A stretch of DNA of 58,732 bases from NCBI RefSeq assembly GCF_002088275.1, contig NZ_AQQS01000037.1:1-58732 (forward strand). The letters are read 5' to 3'. Numbering within the stretch: the stretch's first letter is position 1; each line of letters opens with the position of its first letter. This DNA comes from Aurantimonas sp. 22II-16-19i. GTDB lineage: Bacteria > Pseudomonadota > Alphaproteobacteria > Rhizobiales > Rhizobiaceae. The notes beneath the pieces are model-generated. The model had not been told where the DNA came from. It saw nothing but the letters and a program-made list of their open reading frames with translations, and made no database searches. The translations under genes and the position numbers were made by a program. Of this stretch, positions 24,280 through 34,200 are shown piece after piece.

Positions 24280-26829
24280 GTGACCGCTCATCCCTCCCCT
24301 TTTGCGCCCGGCCTGTTTGCGCCGGACTCGGCCCCCATCCACCTGCCGGACCAATTTCTCCAATGGTTCGCGCAGCATGGCTGGGCGCCGCGACCGCATC
24401 AGCTTGAGCTGCTTTCGAAGGCCGAGGGCGGCGCTTCGGTGCTGTTGATCGCGCCGACCGGGGCGGGCAAGACGCTGGCGGGGTTTCTGCCGGCGCTGGT
24501 CGATCTGTCGCTGCGCAGGCGCAGGAAACCCGGCGAGCGGCCACGCGGGGTGCACACGCTCTACATCTCGCCCTTGAAGGCGCTGGCGACGGACATTGCC
24601 CGCAATCTGGAGCGGCCGGTCGAGGAGATCGGGCTTGCCGTCACGATGGAGACCCGAACCGGCGACACCTCCCAGGTGCGCCGCCAGCGCCAGAAGCTGA
24701 AGCCGCCGGACATCCTGCTCACCACCCCCGAGCAGCTGGCCCTCTTGATCGCCGGCAAGGACGCGGCCGACTTCTTTTCCGACCTTCGCTATGTCGTCTT
24801 CGACGAATTGCATTCGCTGGTGACGTCGAAGCGCGGGCATCTCCTGGCCCTCGGCCTCGCGCGGCTGCGAAAACTGCGGCCGGCGCTGCAGACCATCGGC
24901 CTGTCGGCGACGGTGTCGGAGCCGCCCGAGCTCTGCCGCTGGCTGGTGGCGCAGACGCCGGGCGCGATCCGCGAAGCCGAGCTGATCACCGTCGAGGGCG
25001 GCGCGAAGCCGGACATCGCCATCCTGGAATCGGAGGAGCGCGTGCCCTGGCAGGGTCATACGGCGCGCTATGCGCTGCCCGAGGTCTATGCCGCGATCAA
25101 AGAGCACAAGACGACGCTGCTCTTCGTCAACACCCGCAGCCAGGCGGAGCTGTTGTTCCAGGAGCTGTGGCGGATCAACGACGACACGCTGCCGATCGCG
25201 CTGCATCACGGCTCGCTCGACGTCGGCCAGCGCCGCAAGGTCGAGGCGGCGATGGCGAAGAACGAGCTCAGAGCCGTCGTCGCCACCTCCACCCTCGATC
25301 TCGGCATCGACTGGGGCGACGTCGACCTTGTCATCCATGTCGGCGCGCCGAAGGGCGCCTCGCGCCTCGCCCAGCGGATCGGCCGGGCGAACCACCGGAT
25401 GGACGAGCCGTCGAAGGCGATCCTCGTGCCGGCCAACCGCTTCGAGGTGATGGAGTGCCGCGCCGCGCTCGACGCCAACTATCTCGGGCACCAGGACACG
25501 CCGCCGCTTCGGGATGGGGCGCTCGACGTGCTGGCCCAGCATGTCCTCGGCATGGCCGTGGCGGCGCCGTTCCGGTCGGACGACCTCTACGAGGAGGTCG
25601 CGTCGGCGGCGCCCTATGCGAACCTTCCCCGCGAGACCTTCGAGCGCATCGTCGAATTTGTCGCCACGGGCGGATATGCGCTGAAGGTCTATGAGCGCTA
25701 TGCCAAGATCAGGCTGACCGAGGACGGCACCTGGCGGCTCACCCATCCCCGGTTTGCCCAGCAGTATCGGATGAATGCCGGCACGATCATCGAGGCGCCG
25801 ATGCTGGAGATCCGGCTGATCCGCCGGCGCACCGCCTCGGCCATCGCCCGCGGCGGGCGGCCGCTCGGCAAGATCGAGGAGGATTTTCTCGAAACCCTCT
25901 CGCCCGGCGACACCTTCCTCTTTGCCGGCGAGGTGCTGCGCTTCGAGGGCATTCACGAGACCTCCTGCCTCGTCACCAAGGCTGCGAGCGAGGATCCGAA
26001 AGTGCCCTATTACGGCGGCTCGAAATTTCCGCTCACCACCTATCTGGCGAAGGAGGTGCGGGCGATGCTGGCCGACCCCGCCCGCTGGGCGGTGCTGCCC
26101 GATCAGGTGCGCGACTGGCTGTCGATCCAGAAGCTGAAGTCGGTCATTCCCGGGCCCAACGACCTCCTGGTCGAGACCTTCCCGAACGGGAAGCTCTTCC
26201 AGATGGTGCTCTATCCCTTCGAAGGCCGCCTCGCCCACCAGACCCTCGGCATGCTGCTCACGCGCCGGCTGGAGCGGGCCCGGGCGATGCCGCTCGGCTT
26301 CGTCGCGACGGATTATGCGATCTCGATCTGGGGCCGGCGGGACATGGGGGCGATGATCGCCGATGGATCGCTTTCCCTCGACGCCTTGTTCGACGAGGAC
26401 ATGTTGGGCGACGATCTCGAAAGCTGGATGGCCGATTCCTGGCTCCTGAAGCGCAGCTTCCGGCAATGCGCGGTGATTTCCGGGCTGATCGAGAAGCGCC
26501 ACCCCGGTCAGGAGAAGACCGGGCGGCAGGTCACCGTCTCCTCCGACCTCGTCTATGACGTTCTCAGAGCCCACGAGCCGGACCACATCCTGATGCAGGC
26601 CACCTGGGCGGACGCCGCGACCGGCCTTCTCGACGTCTCGCGCGTCTCCGATCTGCTGGCCCGCATCAAGCACCACATCGTTCCTATCGACCTCGACCAG
26701 ATCTCGCCGCTGGCGGTGCCGGTGATGCTGGAGATCGGCCGCGAGAGCGTCGCCGGCGAGGCGCGGGACGCGGATCTCCGCGAGGCCTCGCGGGAGGCGA
26801 TGATCGCGCTGGCGATGGGAGAAGGCTGA
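24280..26829 (+). CDS. Lhr-type ligase-associated DEXH-box helicase
   Basis: About 849 residues from the GTG at 24280; the frame opens at 24187 inside the EamA end. Helicase motif I is LLIAPTGAGKTLAGFLPAL, Ia YISPLKALATD, motif II DELH (VVFDELHSLV), motif III LSATV, motif VI QRIGRANHR. The C-terminal half is the Lhr-specific winged-helix and core region. This matches the family found next to an ATP-dependent DNA ligase, an exonuclease and PdeM in bacterial repair islands. PdeM follows at 27804, but ligase and exonuclease are not in the window. Confidence 0.88.
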   Translation: MTAHPSPFAPGLFAPDSAPIHLPDQFLQWFAQHGWAPRPHQLELLSKAEGGASVLLIAPTGAGKTLAGFLPALVDLSLRRRRKPGERPRGVHTLYISPLKALATDIARNLERPVEEIGLAVTMETRTGDTSQVRRQRQKLKPPDILLTTPEQLALLIAGKDAADFFSDLRYVVFDELHSLVTSKRGHLLALGLARLRKLRPALQTIGLSATVSEPPELCRWLVAQTPGAIREAELITVEGGAKPDIAILESEERVPWQGHTARYALPEVYAAIKEHKTTLLFVNTRSQAELLFQELWRINDDTLPIALHHGSLDVGQRRKVEAAMAKNELRAVVATSTLDLGIDWGDVDLVIHVGAPKGASRLAQRIGRANHRMDEPSKAILVPANRFEVMECRAALDANYLGHQDTPPLRDGALDVLAQHVLGMAVAAPFRSDDLYEEVASAAPYANLPRETFERIVEFVATGGYALKVYERYAKIRLTEDGTWRLTHPRFAQQYRMNAGTIIEAPMLEIRLIRRRTASAIARGGRPLGKIEEDFLETLSPGDTFLFAGEVLRFEGIHETSCLVTKAASEDPKVPYYGGSKFPLTTYLAKEVRAMLADPARWAVLPDQVRDWLSIQKLKSVIPGPNDLLVETFPNGKLFQMVLYPFEGRLAHQTLGMLLTRRLERARAMPLGFVATDYAISIWGRRDMGAMIADGSLSLDALFDEDMLGDDLESWMADSWLLKRSFRQCAVISGLIEKRHPGQEKTGRQVTVSSDLVYDVLRAHEPDHILMQATWADAATGLLDVSRVSDLLARIKHHIVPIDLDQISPLAVPVMLEIGRESVAGEARDADLREASREAMIALAMGEG

Positions 26830-27090
26830 GCCCGCCCCCTCCATCGCCGCTGCGCGCCAGGCAGTCGATCGGAGAAGTCCGGGCAGGATGTCTCGCAGCC
26901 GAGGACGGGGCTGCTCCGTCTGTCCGGACCGGCCCGCCGGCTATTCGCGGGGCCGGCTGCGGCAGAACGTGAGCGGGATGCTGCGCATGGCCTTTCAACT
27001 GAAGGGGATCGAACCATCCTCATCAGCAACTTTGAAGGCTGTCGCTCCACCATTGGGAGCTACAGCCGCGCAGCGCAGGATGAAGCGATG

Positions 27091-27175
27091 TGGTGGGGGA
27101 GGTAGGACTCGAACCTACGAAGGCATAGCCAGCGGATTTACAGTCCGCCCCCTTTGCCGCTCGGGACACTCCCCC
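27091..27175 (-). tRNA. tRNA-Tyr (GUA)
   Basis: A minus-strand class II tRNA of 85 bases with a long variable arm. The acceptor stem is GGGGGAG with CTCCCCC, the anticodon loop reads CTGTAAA (anticodon GTA), the T arm has GGTTCGAGTCC, the discriminator is A and CCA is encoded. The 261 bases before it (26830-27090) contain no gene I can support. Confidence 0.95.
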
Positions 27176-27399
27176 TCGAACGTCGGCCGTTCCCGAGACG
27201 GCTATAGTCGACGCCGGTCTTGCGACCACGCGGAGCCCTCTGCGCCGAAGCGCCAAGTCCCTGTGCGGCCGGGTTATGGTGACCGGCTCCAACCCTGTCA
27301 AGCCTGCATGGCTGAATGCCCGCCGTCGTGACACGGCTGTAATCGCGACGTGGCCGCGGCCATGACATGGAGCGCCGCACGCGAAACAAAACTGCCTCG

Positions 27400-27545
27400 A
27401 CATCCCGGGCCCGACCCAGGATCCATTCCCAATCGTCGACGCTACCAAGGCGGTCGCCCCTGACCGCCCTAACCCACAATTTGTCTGGGGCGAATCGACG
27501 ATTTCAGCGCAGAGGAATGGATCCCGGCTCAGGGGCCGGGAAGAC
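27400..27545. repeat. Intergenic palindromic element (REP/BIME-like)
   Basis: Two inverted arms enclose about 55 bp. The left arm (27400-27440) contains CCCGGG, GGATCCATTCC and ATCGTCGA; the right arm (27492-27545) has TCGACGAT, GGAATGGATCC and GGCCGGG. A large cruciform or RNA hairpin would form. It looks like the palindromic units dispersed in alphaproteobacterial genomes. The rest of 27176-27803 has no gene. Confidence 0.55.
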
Positions 27546-27803
27546 GACGCGGCTATGTTGCAGCCGCACCGCCAACGCTCAGCCCTTGGCAGCCGATGCA
27601 ACTGAAAGCGCCCTGCGCGGGTCAGTCGGAGAGGGTTGTTAAAGCCTCTGACTTTCGCGGCGCGTCCCCTCCACGCCGTCATCCGCAGTCTTGCGTCTGC
27701 GCCGTCCTGCCGCGGCGACGCTGTGCCGGGGACTCTTGCCTTCGCCGCCCCATCTCGACCAAATGGGAACGAACCGCGAATCAGGCAGCGAGACAGGCAG
27801 GCG

Positions 27804-28517
27804 ATGAACGCACTGGCACGGCGGCGAGCGCAGGGCGAAGGCGAGGCGCTGGAGATCGCGCTGGCCGGCGAACGGGTCGCCTGCGATCCGGCCGGCGTCC
27901 TCTATCTGCCGGCGCAGGACTGTCTCGTCGTCGCCGACCTGCATCTGGAGAAGGGCGCCGCCTTCGCCCGCCGCGGCATGTTCCTGCCACCCTACGACAC
28001 CGCCGCGACGCTGGCGCTGCTCTCTCTCGTCCTCCAACGCTATGCCCCCGCCCGGGTGATCTGCCTCGGCGATTCCTTTCACGACCGCAGGGGCGCGGCG
28101 CTGATGCCGGCCGGCGAGCGCGACAATCTGGCCGCCCTGATGCGCGGCCGCGACTGGGTCTGGATCACCGGCAATCACGATCCGGAACCGCCGCTAGGGA
28201 TCGGCGGCGAGACGCTGTTCGAGGTGGCGGCGGGCGCCCTCGCCTTCCGCCACGAGCCGAGCGCCGGAACACGGCGCGGCGAGGTCTCGGGCCATCTGCA
28301 CCCGGTGGCGCGGCTGGCGGGGCGCGGTTCGCGGCGGGCCTGCTTCGCCACCGACGGCCACCGCATGATCCTCCCCTCCTTCGGCGTCACCACCGGCGGC
28401 CTCAACGTCCTCGACCGGGCGTTTCACGGGCTCTTCGACATGCCACGGGCGCTCGCCTGCATGATCGGCCATGCCGGCATCTACCCGGTCAGGTTCGAGG
28501 CCCTCGCTGCCGGCTGA
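27804..28517 (+). CDS. pdeM: Ligase-associated DNA damage response phosphoesterase PdeM-like
   Basis: 237 residues from the ATG at 27804 (ACAGGCAGG precedes it; the upstream extension is not conserved-looking). Calcineurin-like metal motifs are clear: VVADLHLEKGAAF, VICLGDSFHD, ITGNHD and a late SGHLHP. The family (TIGR04123-type) is a metallo-phosphodiesterase of the Lhr-ligase repair cluster. Here it is 975 bp away from the helicase, with tRNA-Tyr and a palindromic element between, so the ancestral operon has been opened. Confidence 0.87.
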   Translation: MNALARRRAQGEGEALEIALAGERVACDPAGVLYLPAQDCLVVADLHLEKGAAFARRGMFLPPYDTAATLALLSLVLQRYAPARVICLGDSFHDRRGAALMPAGERDNLAALMRGRDWVWITGNHDPEPPLGIGGETLFEVAAGALAFRHEPSAGTRRGEVSGHLHPVARLAGRGSRRACFATDGHRMILPSFGVTTGGLNVLDRAFHGLFDMPRALACMIGHAGIYPVRFEALAAG

Positions 28518-28526
28518 TGCGGGCCG

Positions 28527-29045
28527 TCAGTTCCACGTCGCGAGGAAGGCGACGATCTGGCAGAGGGTGACGGAGGCCGCGAGCACGAGCCGCAGCCGGC
28601 CGAACCATCCCGGCAAGGCGCCGCGTCTTGCGGCGATCCCGTCCCAGACGCCGGTCAGGGCGAAGCCTGCCGCAAAGCCCGCAAAGACCCACGGGCTCGG
28701 CACGAAGAGCAGCGCCCAGCCGAACAGCGAAGGCAGCACGGAGAGGACCAGCGTGCCGATCGCCTGGTGCCCGGGGCTCAGCGCGTAGCCCCAGCGGATG
28801 CCGCCGAGAAAGGCGAGGATCGTCGCGGAATAGCCCGAGAACGCCAGGACGAGCATCGGAAAGGCGATGAACTCCCGGCCGGCATAGGCCAGCAGCCCCG
28901 CCATCACCACGAACGGCACAAGGCCGAAGAGGGCCAGCGCCCAGGCCGTGCGCGCGTGATCGTGCGGAGCCGCGAGGCTTGCGCCACGGGGTGGCCGGGC
29001 CGCATGGGCGGCGGGCGGGATGGGTTCGTCGTTCATCGTGCTCAT
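28527..29045 (-). CDS. DUF3429 family membrane protein
   Basis: 172 residues from the ATG at 29045 (GACGGGG upstream; a second ATG lies 9 bp in). Five hydrophobic helices: ALALFGLVPFVVMAGLLAYA, FPMLVLAFSGYSATILAFLGG, IGTLVLSVLPSLFGWALLFV, WVFAGFAAGFALTGVWDG and LRLVLAASVTLCQIVAFLAT. The FLGGIRWGYAL motif after helix 2 is characteristic of DUF3429. Function unknown. It is convergent with pdeM. Confidence 0.85.
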   Translation of the reverse strand: MSTMNDEPIPPAAHAARPPRGASLAAPHDHARTAWALALFGLVPFVVMAGLLAYAGREFIAFPMLVLAFSGYSATILAFLGGIRWGYALSPGHQAIGTLVLSVLPSLFGWALLFVPSPWVFAGFAAGFALTGVWDGIAARRGALPGWFGRLRLVLAASVTLCQIVAFLATWN

Positions 29046-29211
29046 CCCCGTCGAAGATAGGCGGCTACGGGCCATCGTCATCGGCGGAAGCCGCCGCGCC
29101 GCGAGCCGCCGCTCGATGCCCGCCGCTCTTCGGCCCGCCCTGTGCTGCTGTGGCGAGACGAGGGTCCAGGCCGAGCGCGGTTTCAGGCCGCCGTCCCCGG
29201 CCGGCGACGGG

Positions 29212-30096
29212 TCAGTCGCGCTTGAAGACCAGGCGCCCGAACCAGCCGGTGAAGATCGCCAGCAGCACCGCGGCGATGCCGTAGAGGACGCCGTAGCGCG
29301 TTGCCATGTCGTCGATATAGCTCTCGAAGCCGGACTTGCGCACATAGAGCGGCTCCGAACTCTCGCGGATGAAGACCCCGCTGCGGAAGAGATAGGCTCG
29401 TGCCGTGTGCGTGCCGGTGGGAAGGTCCGCCGGCAGCTGCAGGTCGGCCCGGAACAGCGTCGGGCTGACGAACTGGACGGCGCCGACGCTCTGATTGTAG
29501 AGGCCCTTGCGCTCGCGGATGCGCTTCAGCGCCTCGGCATAGGCGTCGACGGCGGCGGCTTCCGGCGGCCGGCCGGCGGCGATGGCACGGCGCTCGGCGA
29601 GGCCGACATTGGGCTGGATCTCCGCCACGCCCGCCGGCTCGCCCACGGCCGGCGGTGCGCCGGCCAGCCGCGCCGGGACGTTCGTCAGCTGCAGATCTTC
29701 GATCCCCAGCGACAGCCTCTCGCGCAGTTCCTTGCGCGCGATGTCGGCGAGCGGCCGCGTCGCAGCCAGCGCGTAGGACGCGGGGACGGATTCGAAGGTT
29801 TCCGAACCGCGATTGATCCAGAGGCCGAAGGTGCGCTCCTTCTCGCGCACGACGACCGGTCGACGCGGGCCGGCCAAGACGACGACGATGTCGTAGCGCT
29901 GCTGTCTGAGGAGCCGCGAATCGGCGTTGTCGAGGGCGCCGAAAACGACGAGCCGCGCGCCGGTGAAATCCGAGCTGATCGAGATGGTGCTGGTGGAGAG
30001 GCCGATCTCGAAGCTTTCGTTGCCCTCCTGGGCCTGGGTTCCGGGCGCGAGGATCGCCAGCCAGCCACAGGCCAGCACCGCCAATGCCATGCGCAT
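29212..30096 (-). CDS. TIGR02186 family membrane-anchored protein
   Basis: 294 residues from the ATG at 30096, giving a clean signal peptide (MRMALAVLACGWLAILAPGTQA). An alternative GTG at 30156 overlaps the TauE-like stop (GTGA) and would add 20 residues in front; either is possible. The body is a beta-rich extracytoplasmic domain (FEIGLSTSTISISSDFTGARL, FGLWINRGSETF) and ends in one membrane helix (YGIAAVLLAIFTGWFGRLVF). The family is almost always next to a TauE/SafE-like permease, as here, and probably works with it. Confidence 0.82.
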   Translation of the reverse strand: MRMALAVLACGWLAILAPGTQAQEGNESFEIGLSTSTISISSDFTGARLVVFGALDNADSRLLRQQRYDIVVVLAGPRRPVVVREKERTFGLWINRGSETFESVPASYALAATRPLADIARKELRERLSLGIEDLQLTNVPARLAGAPPAVGEPAGVAEIQPNVGLAERRAIAAGRPPEAAAVDAYAEALKRIRERKGLYNQSVGAVQFVSPTLFRADLQLPADLPTGTHTARAYLFRSGVFIRESSEPLYVRKSGFESYIDDMATRYGVLYGIAAVLLAIFTGWFGRLVFKRD

Positions 30097-30152
30097 CGTC
30101 CATGCAAGGCGACGGATCGTCGGCCGGTCGCGCCCGATCCGCCCTTCGCCGG

Positions 30153-31082
30153 TCACCCGGTCTCTCCCGTCGGCAGGGTGATGGTGTAGGGCTCGACGGG
30201 CGTGACCACGAGTTCGAAGCCGAGCCGCAGGCCGACGGCAAGGACCAGCACCGCGAGCAGGGCCCGCAGCTGGTCGCCCCGCAGCTTGCGCCCCGCCTCG
30301 GTGCCGAACTGGGCGCCGACGACGCCGCCGAGCATCAGGAGGAAGGCGAGGACCACGTCCACCGTGCGGTTGGTCGCCGCCTGCAGGATGGTCGTGGCGG
30401 CGGCCGTGAAGATGATCTGGAACAGGGACGTGCCGATGACGACGTTGGTCGGCACCCTCAGGAGATAGATCATCGCCGGCACCGCGATGAAGCCGCCGCC
30501 GACCCCCATGATGCCGGCGAGCAGGCCGATCAGCGCGCCGAGCACCAGCACCGGGATGACGGAGACATAAAGCTTCGATCGGTGGAAGCGCATCTTCAGC
30601 GGCAGGCCGTGGACCCAGCTGTGCTGGCCCGGCCGCCTCACCTCGCCCGACCCTTGCGAGCGCGAGCGCAGCATCGACTGGACGCTCTCGACCAGCATCA
30701 GCCCGCCGATCCCGCCGAGAAACACCACGTAGAGCAGCGAGACGACGAGATCGAGCTGGCCGAGCCGGCGCAGCAGAGTGAACAGGAGGACGCCCCCGAC
30801 GGATCCGAAGAGGCCGCCGATCAGGAGCACCGTCCCGAGCTTCAGATCGACGGTGCCGCGCCGATAATGGGCGAGCGCGCCGGAAAAGGAGGCGGCGATG
30901 ACCTGGTTGGCGCCGGTCGCAACGGCCACGGCGGGCGGGATGTTGTAGAAGATCAGCAGCGGCGTGATCAGGAAGCCGCCGCCGACCCCGAACAGGCCGG
31001 AGATGAATCCCACCGCCGCGCCCATCCCCACGAGGACGAAGACGTTCAGCGAGATTTCCGCGATCGGCAGATAGAGATTCAC
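30153..31082 (-). CDS. TauE/SafE family sulfite/anion exporter
   Basis: 309 residues, eight or nine membrane helices in two repeats. Each repeat carries the family signature: GFISGLFGVGGGFLITPLL near residue 25 and LIGLLAGIMGVGGGFIAVPAM near residue 185. A polar insert (SMLRSRSQGSGEVRRPG) lies in the middle loop. It likely exports sulfite, sulfoacetate or a related organosulfur anion. It forms an operon with the TIGR02186 gene downstream. Confidence 0.88.
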   Translation of the reverse strand: MNLYLPIAEISLNVFVLVGMGAAVGFISGLFGVGGGFLITPLLIFYNIPPAVAVATGANQVIAASFSGALAHYRRGTVDLKLGTVLLIGGLFGSVGGVLLFTLLRRLGQLDLVVSLLYVVFLGGIGGLMLVESVQSMLRSRSQGSGEVRRPGQHSWVHGLPLKMRFHRSKLYVSVIPVLVLGALIGLLAGIMGVGGGFIAVPAMIYLLRVPTNVVIGTSLFQIIFTAAATTILQAATNRTVDVVLAFLLMLGGVVGAQFGTEAGRKLRGDQLRALLAVLVLAVGLRLGFELVVTPVEPYTITLPTGETG

Positions 31083-31212
31083 GGGCGGCGCGGCCGATGG
31101 AGCTTGAGTGGCCCCGCCGGGCGGCGGGTGCTTTCGTTCTGGCTCGAACCCTGTCCCCTGTCAAACGCCGAAGCGCCGTTGCGCCCGGTCGCGGACGAAG
31201 AAAAGCGCAGGC

Positions 31213-34200
31213 TCAGCCGTCCTTGCGCTCGAGCAGCTTGCGGATCAGCGTCTCGTCCACCTTGCCGCTCGGCTGGAGACCGGAGTCCTTCTGGAAGGCC
31301 ATGATCGCCTCGGTCGTCTTGCCACCGATGACGCCATCCGGCGCGCCGGGCTCGTAGCCGAGCTTGATCAGGATCGCCTGGATGTTGCGGATGGCGCGGG
31401 CCATGTCGATCGACGAGGTCTCGGTCTGCTCCGAGGCGCCCGACCAGTCCTTCGGGATGTCGACGGTGTTGGCCGCCTCGTTCCGCGCCAGCGGCTGGAA
31501 GTCGGTGATCTGGGTCTCGGCCACCTTCAACTGCGCCGGGGTCAGCGCCTTGCGGATCTCGTCGCGCTTTGCCGCCGCGTCGGTATCGCCGGACTTGGCG
31601 ACGATCGAGAACCACTTGTAGGACCGGGCGAGGTCCTGATCGACGCCGGCGCCGCGGGCATAGAGGATGCCGAGATTGTACTGGCTGTCCGGCATGCCGT
31701 AGCTGGCCGCCTTCTCGAACCACTTCGCGGCCTCGGCCGGGGCGGACTTGCCGTCTATGCCGGTGGCGTAAAGGACCGCGAGGTTGTGCATGGCGCGCAC
31801 GTTGCCGCCGTCGGCGGCCGCGAGATAGGCGTCGCGCGCCCGGGCGAGATCGCGCTCGACGCCGTTGCCCTTCTCGTAGAGCGTGCCGAGGCTGTATTCG
31901 GCGGGAGCGAAATCGCGATCCGCCGCGAGCTGGAACCATTGGGCCGCGAGCTTGGGATCGGGATCGCCGACGCGGCCCTCCATCAGCCGGAGGCCGATCT
32001 CGAACAGCGCCTTGGGATCGCCGGCCTTCGCCGCCTCGGTCAGCGGCGCGGAGGCGAGACCTTCGGGGAGCGCCGGCAGCTCGGCCGCCGCGACCGGCTG
32101 CGCACGTGTCGTCGCCGGCACCTCGCCGGCGCCCGCAGTCGCCGCGGCACCGCCCGTATCCGCCTCGCTGGCGACGTCGGAAACGACCGGTGCATCGGCC
32201 GGTGCATCGCCCGCCTGCGGCGCCGCAGCGGCCTCGCCGGCGCCTGCGAAACCTGCCTGGCCCGCGCCGTCTTCGAGGGAGAAGCCAACCTTCGGGGCGT
32301 CGGCGCCGCTTGCAGGCGCGGCCAACGGCGAGAATTCCGTCTCGCCCGAAGACCGGACCTGCGGCCCGTCGCTCGCTGCGCCCCCCGTCTCCGGCGTGAG
32401 GACCGGCGCAGAGGGCATGGCCGGGCCGGGTTCGGACGAGGCCGCCGGCGCAGGGGCCTCGTCGGGGGCGGTCCTCGCCTGTTCGGCCGGACGCTCGTCC
32501 GTCAGAATGCCCGAGGCCATCTGGCCGAGGGGGATCGCCAGGAGGGCGAGCAGCACGGCGCTGACGGCGAGGAGGATCGGCTTGCGGCGACGCTGGACGG
32601 TCGCGACGAAACCCTCGCCCTGCTCGTCTTCCTCGCCAGGATCGCGCGACGTGCGCATGGCATCGGCTTCGGCCGCCGCAGCCAGGGCAGCGCGGCGGGC
32701 GGCCGCGATGAAGTCGGCCTTCCCGCCGTGGTCTTCGGCATCGGCCCGGCCCGCCTGCTGCGCCCGCACCCGCTCGATCAGCGAGACGATGTCGGGTTGT
32801 CCCGAACCCACGGCGAGCGGACGGTTGACCTCGCGGGCCGTCAGGGCGTCGGCTTCGCCGTCGACCGCGGCGGGTTCGACGTCGTAGCGGCTCTCTCGCG
32901 TGAACTCGCCGTTGACCTCGCTTTGCGGCGCAAATTCTGGCTCGTGCCACGGGTCGCGGGGCAGATCCCGGGGCGCTGGCGCTTCGGCGCGCTTCGGCGT
33001 GCGCCGCTTCAGCAAGGCGCGCAGTCCCTGGGGGGCTGCCTCCTGGACGAGTTCGGGAGCCGGTGCGCGGCCCTCGGTCGACGCAGAAGCCTCCCCCTGA
33101 ATGGTCGTCTCGCGTGTGCTCACCAGCTCGGAATCGATCCGGTCGATCCGGTCGACGAGCTTCAGCAGCGTCTGGTGCATCGCCTCGTAGAAACCCTGGC
33201 TCTGTTCGCCGCTCGCGCGGGACATCGCCTGGAGCTCACGCAGGTCGCCGGCCAGCTGCTCGACATAGCCGTTCTGGCCGCCCGCGCCGGTTTCCATCAT
33301 CCGGCGCACGGCAGCCTCGGCCGCCGCCTCGGCGGATTCCAGGATCGACTCCCGATTCTCCTCGATGCGGAACTCGATCGTCGCGAGGCGTTCGTCGAGA
33401 TCGGGATCGGACAGGGCGGTGAGGCTTCCGACTTCGGCGATGCGATCGGACAGGCGGACGATCTGGGCCTCGAGGGCGGCGACGATCTCGGGATCGAGGC
33501 CGGGCACCGCGAACATCTCCAGCCGATCGCTGAGGCCAGCCAGGCGAGCCTCGATCGCGCTGATGTCGGGCGACTGGGCCTCGCCAAATCCAGCGAGCGC
33601 GTCGAGCTGGGTCGAAAAGGATTCGATCCGCTCGGTGAGCATGGCAATGGCGGGGCCGTTGGACAGGCTCTCGATCCGGTCGGCGAGTTCGGCGATCCTC
33701 GCCGACATCGCGTCGACATCCGCCTCGGCAAGGCCATCGACCCGGTTCGACAGGGACTGCAGCCGCGCCTCGACGCGCTCGACCGGCGACATGTCGACGG
33801 GGGGCGCCTTGGTGGCGGCGGCGACGATCGCCCGCGAGATCTCGTCGAGGCGTTCGTCGATGGCCTGGAAGTGCGCGGTCTCCGTCTCGTCGACGCGGTT
33901 CCGGCCGAGCGCCTCGAGACCCTCCGCGAGCGCCTTCAGGCGCGTCTCGATCGGCTCGAGGGCGAGACTGCCCGGAAGCTTGCTCAAGGTCAGCTCGAGC
34001 TGCTCCATCCGGCCCGCGAGGCCGGCCATGTTCTCCTCGATCGCCCGCGAGGCGAAGCGTTCCTCGAGCGATCCCCAGCGCGCCTCGACGGCCTTGACCG
34101 ACTGTTCGGAGGCCAGCGTCTCGAGCTTCTCGCGCAGATGGGCCATTTCCGACTTCAGGAGTTCGGTGAGGTCGGCCCCCTCTTCCTTCTCGGGCTTGTC

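Noticed and set aside
24169-26844. Long minus-strand open frame opposite the helicase
   Set aside because: No domain, Arg/Gly/His-rich as expected for an antisense shadow; the plus strand has all helicase motifs.
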